Shown here piece after piece: positions 1 to 6,270 of a stretch of DNA of 7,067 nucleotides. A program made the position numbers and the translations under genes. The DNA lies in the NCBI GenBank assembly GCA_028287415.1, contig JAQBPS010000137.1, forward strand, positions 1 through 7,067. The letters run 5' to 3'. The DNA comes from Bacillota bacterium. GTDB taxonomy: Bacteria; Bacillota; Sulfobacillia; Symbiobacteriales; Symbiobacteriaceae. Positions within the stretch are counted from its first letter, which is position 1. Every line of letters begins with the position of its first letter. Below the pieces are notes generated by a model. The model searched no databases and was not told the DNA's origin. It saw only the letters and a program-made list of their open reading frames with translations.

Positions 1-243
1 CCGGCGGAGCGTGGACGCATTTATGCGGTGATGCGGGCCGGCGATCAGGCCGCCACGATCACCGGCGAGGTGGCGGGCGGTGCGCTGGCGACGTATGGCA
101 GCATTCTCGGCGGCATCGGCTGGTCGAGCGGGATTACGGCGGTGATGTTGCTCGGGGTGATCGTCCCGCGGTGGCGCGCCGGGCCGGCTGTACGAACTGC
201 GCCGGCAGACGTACCGGACAAGGCCCGGCAGCGGTCTCAATAG
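1..243 (+). CDS. C-terminal fragment of a probable major facilitator superfamily transporter
   Basis: This frame is open from the first base and stops at TAG 241-243, so only the last 80 residues of a longer protein are present. It begins with a charged loop (PAERGRIYAV), continues with a glycine-rich stretch containing AGGALATYG, and then a hydrophobic segment (roughly residues 35-70: GSILGGIGWSSGITAVMLLGV and on). It ends in a basic, hydrophilic tail. A loop of the form 'xRGRxYaVmRxGdQxA', a Gly/Ala-rich helix and a last helix match the usual end of MFS efflux or sugar transporters (TM11-TM12 plus cytoplasmic tail). The family assignment is an inference from this short piece; another polytopic membrane protein is possible. 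The next gene starts 37 bases downstream with no terminator between them, so the two may be co-transcribed. Confidence 0.6.
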   Translation, partial: PAERGRIYAVMRAGDQAATITGEVAGGALATYGSILGGIGWSSGITAVMLLGVIVPRWRAGPAVRTAPADVPDKARQRSQ

Positions 244-280
244 ATAGCACGTAACGTACACCATCAAAGGAGCAACTATC

Positions 281-1246
281 ATGGAAAAGCGCAAGCTCGG
301 ACGCTCGGGACTCTCCGTATCGGAACTCTGCTTCGGCGGCAACGTCTTCGGCTGGACGGCTGACGAGGCGACCTCCTTCGAACTGCTGGACGCGTATCTG
401 GCGGCTGGCGGCAACTTCATCGATACGGCAGATGTATACTCCAACTGGGCGCCCGGCAACAAGGGCGGCGAGTCCGAGGCCGTGATCGGCAAGTGGCTCA
501 AGGCGCGGGGCAACCGTGAGCAGGTGGTCATCGCCACGAAGGTCGGCATGCAGATGGCGCCTGATCGCAAGGGGCTCTCCCGCTCGTACATCGTGCAGTC
601 GGTGGAGGATTCGCTGCGGCGCCTCCAGACCGACTACATTGACCTGTATCAGTCGCATGTGGATGATGAGGATACGGCCCTGACGGAGACCCTCGACACG
701 TATCAGGAGCTGATCAAGCAGGGCAAGGTGCGTGCAATCGGCGCCTCCAACTACAGCGCCGGCCGCCTGACCGAGGCGCTGGCGGTCGCCCGTGATAACG
801 GCCTGCCGCGCTATGAGAGCCTTCAGCCGCTGTACAACCTGTATGACCGCGAGGGCTTTGAGGAGGAGCTGGAAGCAATCTGCAGCGAGGAAGAGCTCGG
901 GGTGATGAACTACTACTCGCTGGCCGCCGGCTTCCTGACCGGCAAGTACCGTTCTGAGGAGGACCTGGCGGGTCGGGCCCGGGGCGGCAGCGCCAAGAAG
1001 TACCTGAACGACCGTGGCCTCCGCATTCTCGCTGCGATGGACGAGGTGGTGGCGAAGCACGATGCCACGCATGCGCAGGTCGCTCTGGCCTGGCTGCTCG
1101 CCCGCCCGAGTGTCACATCCCCGATCGTCAGTGCGACCTCGGTCGAGCAGCTCAAGCAGATCGTGACCGCACCGGCGGTGAAGCTGGACTTGGCGGACGT
1201 GACCCTGCTTGACCAGGCCAGTAGCTGGCAGGGCGCGACCAAGTAG
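281..1246 (+). CDS. Aldo/keto reductase, NAD(P)H-dependent oxidoreductase
   Basis: An intact 321-residue protein of normal length for the family. The ATG at 281 is preceded by AAAGGAG at 266-272, 8 bases upstream. Aldo/keto reductases are cytoplasmic (beta/alpha)8-barrel enzymes that interconvert carbonyls and alcohols with NAD(P)H. The start LGRSGLSVSELCFGGNVFGW is the classic N-terminal signature. The catalytic tetrad is visible: Asp48 in FIDTAD, Tyr53 in DVYS, Lys87 in VIATKVG and His126 in LYQSHVDD. IGASN (153-157), LQPLYNLYDR (181-190), GFLTGKY (217-223) and the C-terminal SPIVSATSVEQL (280-291, cofactor phosphate region) are all typical. It resembles the YhdN/aryl-alcohol-dehydrogenase-like bacterial subgroup. 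The physiological substrate cannot be told from sequence. It may be co-transcribed with the upstream transporter fragment; a terminator lies about 140 bases after the stop. Confidence 0.95.
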   Translation: MEKRKLGRSGLSVSELCFGGNVFGWTADEATSFELLDAYLAAGGNFIDTADVYSNWAPGNKGGESEAVIGKWLKARGNREQVVIATKVGMQMAPDRKGLSRSYIVQSVEDSLRRLQTDYIDLYQSHVDDEDTALTETLDTYQELIKQGKVRAIGASNYSAGRLTEALAVARDNGLPRYESLQPLYNLYDREGFEEELEAICSEEELGVMNYYSLAAGFLTGKYRSEEDLAGRARGGSAKKYLNDRGLRILAAMDEVVAKHDATHAQVALAWLLARPSVTSPIVSATSVEQLKQIVTAPAVKLDLADVTLLDQASSWQGATK

Positions 1247-1263
1247 CCGGTATACTGTCAAGT

Positions 1264-1418
1264 CGCGACTAAGTGTGGTAGATGAATCGGGCGAGGCGAT
1301 TGCAAGCGTTGACAGCGGCCGTGGGTGCCTGGGCGCATTTAAGTGAAAGGGGGGCAGAGCGCACTCCTCGAAGTAGTCGCGTGCAGCCCCGTGACGTCAT
1401 GGCCGTCACGGGGCTTTT
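1264..1418 (+). ncRNA. Candidate structured non-coding RNA or terminated 3' UTR (unnamed)
   Basis: This stretch has no plausible coding frame but folds on paper. CGCGACTA at 1264-1271 is complementary over 8 bp to TAGTCGCG at 1374-1381. Directly stacked inside, 1272-1277 (AGTGTG) pairs with 1360-1365 (CGCACT, one G-U), leaving a bulge at 1366-1373. Within the enclosed domain are small hairpins such as AATCG 1285-1289 with CGATT 1297-1301. The domain ends just before a strong terminator (1385-1418). A -10-like TATACT at 1251-1256 would place a start close to 1262-1264, at the base of the first helix, but no -35 hexamer lies at the right distance. I could not match it to 6S, SRP, RNase P, T-box or a common riboswitch class. 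It could equally be the structured 3' UTR of the reductase mRNA. Confidence 0.3.
1385..1418 (+). terminator. Rho-independent terminator downstream of the aldo/keto reductase
   Basis: A perfect 12-bp inverted repeat: AGCCCCGTGACG (1385-1396) and CGTCACGGGGCT (1404-1415), separated by a 7-base loop and followed by a TTTT run at 1415-1418. It ends transcription from the reductase, or from a separate small RNA in front of it. The short T-tract makes it weaker-looking than the terminator at 2673-2702. Confidence 0.85.
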
Positions 1419-1451
1419 GTCCGGGGCGGGTTAGGGAGAGGAGCGGCTACC

Positions 1452-1514
1452 ATGCAGATTCGCCCTGTTGGCAAACGCGCTTCGGTTCACCGAAATCACG
1501 AGCAGGGATTCTAA
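1452..1514 (+). CDS. Candidate 20-codon small ORF or leader peptide
   Basis: ATG at 1452 follows a strong ribosome site, GGGAGAGGAG at 1434-1443, with 8 bases between. The frame runs 20 codons to TAA at 1512-1514. The peptide is basic and polar (MQIRPVGKRA, then histidine, arginine and glutamate residues, ending GF), with no membrane segment or cysteine. It sits after one terminator (1385-1418) and before a stem-loop (1551-1574) and the sigma-factor gene, so it could be a leader peptide, an independent micro-gene, or chance. The coding stretch contains an internal hairpin (TTCGG, loop TTCA, CCGAA at about 1480-1493) nested in CCCTG 1463-1467 with CAGGG 1503-1507, so the same bases may serve as RNA structure. 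No known family is recognised. The ribosome site is the main support. Confidence 0.3.
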   Translation: MQIRPVGKRASVHRNHEQGF

Positions 1515-1550
1515 CCAATTTATCGAACAGTTTATTGAAAGCAAGCCAAA

Positions 1551-1574
1551 CGCCGAGGAGCTAACTCCTCGGCG
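1551..1574 (+). other. Perfect 10-bp stem-loop without a T-tract on this strand
   Basis: CGCCGAGGAG (1551-1560) and CTCCTCGGCG (1565-1574) are exact complements around the 4-base loop CTAA. The bases after it (CGGTTGTATCC) are not a T-run, so intrinsic termination in the plus direction is unconvincing. Read on the minus strand, the hairpin is followed by TTTGGCTTGCTTT, which looks more like a terminator tail, but no minus-strand gene is evident. It may instead be an mRNA-processing or attenuation element between the small ORF and the sigma gene. Confidence 0.5.
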
Positions 1575-1616
1575 CGGTTGTATCCTTGTGACAACTTTAC
1601 CATACCACAAATTACC

Positions 1617-1642
1617 TAAAATTTCAAGACTATAACATAGTC
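1617..1642 (+). promoter_or_regulatory. Candidate promoter zone and dyad upstream of the sigma-factor gene
   Basis: The stretch from about 1510 to 1670 is clearly more AT-rich than the genes around it, as expected for a promoter region. Two -10-like hexamers occur, TAAAAT at 1617-1622 and TATAAC at 1631-1636, each one mismatch from TATAAT. Neither has a recognisable -35 at 16-18 bases. The second lies inside a perfect dyad, GACTAT-AAC-ATAGTC at 1628-1642, which could be an operator. The start site is undetermined; the leader to the ATG at 1727 would be about 85-105 bases. Confidence 0.35.
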
Positions 1643-1677
1643 GCTGATCGCGGTAAACTGTGGACGATTATGTGGAT

Positions 1678-1700
1678 GCCGCGGGGCGGTCCCGCCCGGC
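1678..1700 (+). other. GC-rich leader hairpin just upstream of the sigma-factor ribosome site
   Basis: GGGCG at 1684-1688 pairs with CGCCC at 1693-1697 around the loop GTCC. GCC 1678-1680 can pair with GGC 1698-1700 across a 3-base bulge. It ends about 8 bases before the GGAGAGG ribosome site at 1708-1714, so it could influence ribosome access if transcribed. In this GC-rich sequence a chance hairpin is quite possible. Confidence 0.3.
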
Positions 1701-1726
1701 ACCCATGGGAGAGGTGGGGGTTCTTT

Positions 1727-2659
<933 letters not shown>

Positions 2660-2672
2660 ACAGACTCCACGT

Positions 2673-2702
2673 AAAAACCCCGCGGTCGCCGCGGGGTTTT
2701 TT
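2673..2702 (+). terminator. Rho-independent terminator of the sigma-factor gene
   Basis: CCCCGCGG (2678-2685) and CCGCGGGG (2689-2696) form a perfect 8-bp GC stem with loop TCG, followed by six T (2697-2702). Five A at 2673-2677 precede it and can extend the stem by pairing with the T-run. It lies 13 bases after the sigma stop codon. The A-run and T-run symmetry would also let it work in the minus direction, but no minus-strand gene is seen there. Confidence 0.95.
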
Positions 2703-2752
2703 GCGCGACATTTTCTACTGGCCTGTGCAGGTTTCGCTCTGAAGTCGGTGAA

Positions 2753-2781
2753 TTAACGGATAAACTGCACGGAGTAATTAT
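2753..2781 (+). promoter_or_regulatory. Weak promoter candidate for the transporter operon
   Basis: The 174-base gap between the terminator and the binding-protein gene has a locally AT-richer patch. TTAACG (2753-2758) and AATTAT (2776-2781) are spaced by 17 bases and each matches four of six consensus positions. A TTGACG at 2783-2788 also occurs but has only a poor -10 (TTTTAC at 2807-2812). The operon must start in this gap, because the terminator lies upstream and the following genes are tightly packed. The exact hexamers are uncertain. Confidence 0.25.
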
Positions 2782-2876
2782 TTTGACGGAATGCCTGCAT
2801 GTCGGGTTTTACGGACAGCCACTACGTGCTGCCCTTGACCAGCTGAGTCGCACCATTCTCAGAGGGGGCAGACCAC

Positions 2877-4469
2877 ATGGCACGATTCCGGCATCTGATA
2901 CCTGTGGGGCTTGCGTTGGCGCTTACCCTGACCGCATGCGCAGGCGGCAAGAGCGGCCCGGGCGGCTCCGGCGGCCAGGCCGCAGACGGCAAGCCCGTGC
3001 AGGGCGGAACCCTCACGGTCGGCGTGGCCACCGAGCCGAACACGGTCGACGTTTACCAGATGACATGGTCCGGGGGCCTCGAGAACATGTTCCAGTCGCT
3101 CCTCTCCCGCGACTTTGACTACAAGTACGCGGACGGCCTCGCCGAGAAGTGGACGTCCAGCCCCGACGGCAAGACCTGGACCTTCACCCTGAAACAGAAC
3201 GTGAAGTTCCACGACGGCACCCCGTTTGACGCCGAAGCGGTCAAGCGCCACTTCGAGACCATGCGCGACAAGGCGACGGCCGCCCAGCAGGCATCGGAAT
3301 GGGAATGGTTTGAGTCGATGACGGTCGTCGACCCGCACACGATCCGCTTCAACCTGAAGCAACCGTTTCCGAATGCCGAGTTCCGGAACAGCAAAACGTA
3401 CGGCGCCATCCAGAGCCCCACTGCCTACGCACAGCACGGGCCTAACGGCGACAAGACGTACGGCATCGATGTCGCCGTGGGTACGGGCCCCTTCAAGCTG
3501 GGGCAGTACGTGCCCGGCGACAAGCTCGTCATGAAGCGGAACCCGGACTATGCCTGGGCCCCGAAGTGGGCGGCGAACCAGGGCGCCCCGTACATCGATC
3601 AGCTGGTGTGGCGGCTAATCCCCGACTCCTCCACCCGCCTGACCGAGCTGGAGACCGGGAATATCCAGGTGCTGCTGGATCTGCCGGTCGAGCAGTACGA
3701 CCGGGCCAAGGCGATCAGCGGGGTTGAGGTCGCCCAGCGGCCCGGTTTCGGCCTCGGCTACCTGGACTTCCGCAAGGACAAGGCGCCCTTTAACAACGTT
3801 AAGGTCCGGCAGGCCGTCAACCTGGCGATCGACCGGGAGGCGATCGTCAAGTCGATCTTCTTCGGGCATGCGAAGGCCGCTTACGGGCTGGTGCCGTCCG
3901 AGCTCTCCTCGTACTACGAGCAGAAGGATGCCCACTCCCTGAACGTCGCCAAGGCGAAGCAGCTCCTCCAGGAGGCCGCCTACGACCCGAACCAGACGAT
4001 TCAGCTGATCACGCGCAACCGGACGGAACACGTGCGGATCGCGGAGGCTGTCCAGCCGATGCTCCAGGCGATCGGCATGAAGGTCGAGATCGTCCAGTAC
4101 GACGCTGCCGCCCTGAAGGCGAAGCAGAAGGAGGGCGCCTGGCAGCTCGCCGTCAGCCAGTACAGCTGGGATGATCCGGACATTCTCGGCTGGTTCCTCT
4201 ATGGCAAGAATGCGCCCTCGCTCAACTCCAGCGGTTGGGCCGACAAGCAGACTGACCAGCTCTTTGAAGCGGCCGAGTCCGCCCCCAGCCCCAAGGAGCG
4301 GGACGCCAAGTACAAGGAACTCCAGCAGTACCTGATCGCGCAGGCCGTCTGGGCGCCAATCTGGTTCCCGCTCTCCTTCGATGCGATCCGTACCGACCTG
4401 GTCAAGGGCTACAAGACCCACCCGAGCGGCCCCTACTTCCCCGATCTCTGGCTCGCCAACGGCAAATAG
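2877..4469 (+). CDS. ABC transporter substrate-binding lipoprotein, family 5 (peptide/nickel type)
   Basis: This 530-residue protein captures substrate outside the membrane and delivers it to the permeases encoded next. ATG 2877 has GAGGGGG at 2862-2868. The N-terminus is a lipoprotein signal: basic MARFRH, a hydrophobic stretch (about 8-19) and the lipobox LTAC with Cys21 as the lipidation site. A Gly/Ser-rich linker (22-44) follows. The mature domain begins GGTLTVGVATEPNTVD (43-58). It has the family hallmarks WTFTLKQNVKFHDGTPFDAEAV (101-122), VGTGPFKLGQYVPGDKLVMKRNPDY (201-225) and VRQAVNLAIDREAIV (310-324), then WAPIWFPL (492-499) near the end. Length is normal for DppA/OppA-type proteins. 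Substrate is not readable from sequence; the neighbouring deacylase suggests peptides or N-acyl amino compounds. It is the first gene of the operon. Confidence 0.95.
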   Translation: MARFRHLIPVGLALALTLTACAGGKSGPGGSGGQAADGKPVQGGTLTVGVATEPNTVDVYQMTWSGGLENMFQSLLSRDFDYKYADGLAEKWTSSPDGKTWTFTLKQNVKFHDGTPFDAEAVKRHFETMRDKATAAQQASEWEWFESMTVVDPHTIRFNLKQPFPNAEFRNSKTYGAIQSPTAYAQHGPNGDKTYGIDVAVGTGPFKLGQYVPGDKLVMKRNPDYAWAPKWAANQGAPYIDQLVWRLIPDSSTRLTELETGNIQVLLDLPVEQYDRAKAISGVEVAQRPGFGLGYLDFRKDKAPFNNVKVRQAVNLAIDREAIVKSIFFGHAKAAYGLVPSELSSYYEQKDAHSLNVAKAKQLLQEAAYDPNQTIQLITRNRTEHVRIAEAVQPMLQAIGMKVEIVQYDAAALKAKQKEGAWQLAVSQYSWDDPDILGWFLYGKNAPSLNSSGWADKQTDQLFEAAESAPSPKERDAKYKELQQYLIAQAVWAPIWFPLSFDAIRTDLVKGYKTHPSGPYFPDLWLANGK

Positions 4470-4470
4470 C

Positions 4471-5391
4471 ATGCTCAAGTACGCACTCAAGCGGATCGCG
4501 CTGATGCTGCCGGTGCTGCTGGGGATCACGCTGGTGGCATTCCTGCTGCTGCACGCAGCCCCGGGGCAGCCGATCGACCTGCTGGCCGGCGACCGTACCC
4601 CGCCCGAGACGCGGGCGCTGCTGGTCAAAAAGTGGGGCCTTGACCGGCCCCTCCCGGTCCAGTACCTGCAGTTTCTGACCAACCTCGTCCACGGCGACCT
4701 GGGCCGGTCGATTCTCCAGAACCGCCCTGTCACCCTGCTGCTGAAGACTGCCCTGCCAATCACCCTGGAGGTGGGGCTATTCGGCATCGCGCTCTCCGCC
4801 GTGGCGGGCATCGCGATCGGGGTGGTATCGGCGGTGCGGCGGGACACACTCGTCGACCAGGCGGCGCTCGTGGGCGCACTGCTCGGCATTTCGATGCCGA
4901 ACTTCTGGCTCGCCCTGATCCTGATGTACCTCTTCAGCGTGCGCTGGCAGTTGCTGCCCAGCTCCGGCTACGGCGGCATCCGCCACGTGATCCTGCCCGG
5001 TCTGGCCCTCGCGGCGGGCGGCGTCGCGCTGATCGCACGGCTCACCCGCTCCAGCGTGCTTGAGGTCCTCTCGCAGGACTACATCCGCACCGCCCGGGCG
5101 AAGGGCCTGCCCGAGCGTCTCGTCATCTACCGGCACGCGCTCAAGAACGCCCTGATGCCCGTGGTCACGGTGCTCGGCCTCCGCCTCGGCTATATGATCG
5201 CCGGCGCGGTTGTGCTCGAGGTCGTCTTCAGCCGGCCGGGCATGGGCCGCCTGATGGTGAACGCGATCCTCTCCCGCGACTACCCGGTGGTGCAGGGGAC
5301 GCTCGTCGTCCTGGCGCTATCTGTGATGCTGGCCAACCTGGTGGCGGACCTGCTCTACACGGCGATCGACCCACGCATTCACTACCAGTAA
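4471..5391 (+). CDS. dppB: ABC transporter permease, DppB/OppB type
   Basis: This 306-residue inner-membrane subunit forms half of the translocation channel. The start is ATG 4471, one base after the stop of the binding-protein gene. No good ribosome site precedes it, so translation is probably coupled to the upstream gene. The N-terminus MLKYALKRIALMLPVLLGIT begins TM1 (about 9-29) and is typical of DppB. The periplasmic loop has PGQPIDLL and WGLDRPLPVQYLQFL (55-69), then GDLGRSI (75-81). Further helices lie at about 97-121, 132-156, 173-191, 232-255 and 275-298. The cytoplasmic EAA loop that docks the ATPase is at about 201-232 (DYIRTARAKGLPERLVIYRH, ALKNALMPVV). The C-terminus DLLYTAIDPRIHYQ is characteristic. 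The specific substrate, and therefore the dpp name, is by family resemblance only. Confidence 0.93.
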   Translation: MLKYALKRIALMLPVLLGITLVAFLLLHAAPGQPIDLLAGDRTPPETRALLVKKWGLDRPLPVQYLQFLTNLVHGDLGRSILQNRPVTLLLKTALPITLEVGLFGIALSAVAGIAIGVVSAVRRDTLVDQAALVGALLGISMPNFWLALILMYLFSVRWQLLPSSGYGGIRHVILPGLALAAGGVALIARLTRSSVLEVLSQDYIRTARAKGLPERLVIYRHALKNALMPVVTVLGLRLGYMIAGAVVLEVVFSRPGMGRLMVNAILSRDYPVVQGTLVVLALSVMLANLVADLLYTAIDPRIHYQ

Positions 5392-5403
5392 GGGGGACGG
5401 CGC

Positions 5404-6255
5404 GTGGCTCAAAAATCGTCGGTTTGGCGGCGCGGCGCCCGGCTGCTCCTCCAGCGCAAGTCGGCCCTGGCGGGCGCCGTGATCATGCTGCTCTTTACGC
5501 TGATTGCGCTCCTCGCCCCCTGGATCAGCCCCCACGACCCGCTCAAGCAGGACCTCAACCTGGTGCTCCAGGCGCCATCGGCGACGCACCTCTTCGGCAC
5601 GGACGATTTCGGGCGGGACATCCTCTCGCGGGTGATCTGGGGCAGTCGGATCTCGCTGACGGTCGGCCTGATCGCCGTCGGCATCGGGCTGATCGTCGGG
5701 ACGACGCTCGGCGCCATCGCGGGCTACAAGGGTGGCTGGCTTGATTACCTGATCCTCGGGGTGGCCGACACGGTCTGGGCCTTTCCAGAGATCCTGCTGG
5801 CGATCGCCCTGGTCGCCATTTTGCAACCGGGGCTTGGCAGCGCCATGATCGCACTGGGCATCGTCACCTGGCCTCAGTACGCCCGGGTCGCCCGCGGCCA
5901 GTTCATGGCGCTCCGAAACCAGGATTTCGTCGTCGCGGCGAAGTCGCTCGGCGCTCGCGACCTGCGGCTCATCTGGACGCACATCCTGCCGAATGCGCTC
6001 TCGCCCCTGATCGTGCTCGCGACGATGGGAATGGCCGGGGCGATCCTCGTCGAGGCATCGCTCAGCTTCCTGGGGCTCGGCGCCCAGCCGCCACAGCCAA
6101 GCTGGGGCGCCATGCTCAGCGCCGGCCGGACCTTCATTTACCAGGCGCCTTGGCTCACCTTTATCCCCGGTGGTGCGATCATGCTGACCGTGCTCGGCTT
6201 CAACCTGCTGGGGGATGCGCTCCGTGACCTGCTCGACCCGCGGCATCGCACATGA
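5404..6255 (+). CDS. dppC: ABC transporter permease, DppC/OppC type
   Basis: This 283-residue membrane subunit is the partner of the preceding permease. Translation starts at GTG 5404, with AGGGGGA at 5391-5397 and 6 bases between; the site overlaps the stop of the upstream gene. The N-terminus is basic, followed by TM1 (about 21-41) and the OppC N-terminal signature HLFGTDDFGRDILSRVIWG (62-80). Later helices lie at about 85-108, 115-141, 143-160, 199-222 and 252-272. The EAA loop is at about 173-202 (QDFVVAAKSLGARDLRLIWT, HILPNALSPL). EASLSFLGLGAQPPQPSWG (217-235) and the end NLLGDALRDLLDPR (267-280) are standard for the family. Gaps to the neighbours are 12 and 15 bases, supporting a single operon. 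Confidence 0.94.
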   Translation: MAQKSSVWRRGARLLLQRKSALAGAVIMLLFTLIALLAPWISPHDPLKQDLNLVLQAPSATHLFGTDDFGRDILSRVIWGSRISLTVGLIAVGIGLIVGTTLGAIAGYKGGWLDYLILGVADTVWAFPEILLAIALVAILQPGLGSAMIALGIVTWPQYARVARGQFMALRNQDFVVAAKSLGARDLRLIWTHILPNALSPLIVLATMGMAGAILVEASLSFLGLGAQPPQPSWGAMLSAGRTFIYQAPWLTFIPGGAIMLTVLGFNLLGDALRDLLDPRHRT

Positions 6256-6270
6256 GGGAGGACGCAGCGA

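Noticed and set aside
134..1261. Long minus-strand open frame of 375 codons opposite the aldo/keto reductase
   Set aside because: It is antisense to a gene with complete family motifs, has a low-complexity Arg/Leu/Ala-rich translation with no recognisable domain, and arises from GC-rich codon bias.
1317..1337. Resemblance of GTGGGTGCCTGGGCGC to the 3' part of a ZTP (pfl) riboswitch
   Set aside because: The conserved 5' half of that riboswitch and its helices could not be found, and the downstream gene is not a folate or purine gene.
1309..1341. TTGACA followed by CATTTA as a promoter
   Set aside because: The -35 is perfect, but the only -10-like hexamer is 21 bases away, and the motif lies inside the candidate structured RNA.
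1447..1518. tRNA-like fragment because of GGTTCACCGAAATC
   Set aside because: No acceptor stem, anticodon arm or CCA context can be folded around it.
1343..1564. Plus-strand frame of 73 codons in the intergenic region
   Set aside because: It would read straight through the 1385-1418 terminator hairpin, lacks a convincing start, and its translation resembles nothing known.
1670..1726. Upstream in-frame ATG extending the sigma factor by 19 residues
   Set aside because: The extension is Trp/Pro/Gly-rich, runs through the leader hairpin and ribosome site, and ATG 1670 has no ribosome site of its own.
2783..3118. Plus-strand frame of 111 codons overlapping the start of the binding protein
   Set aside because: It overlaps the signal peptide and N-terminal domain of a well-supported lipoprotein in another frame and has an Arg/Gly/Pro-rich translation.
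3615..4889. Minus-strand open frame of 424 codons across the binding protein and first permease
   Set aside because: It straddles two clear plus-strand genes and has no domain; a shadow of high-GC third positions.
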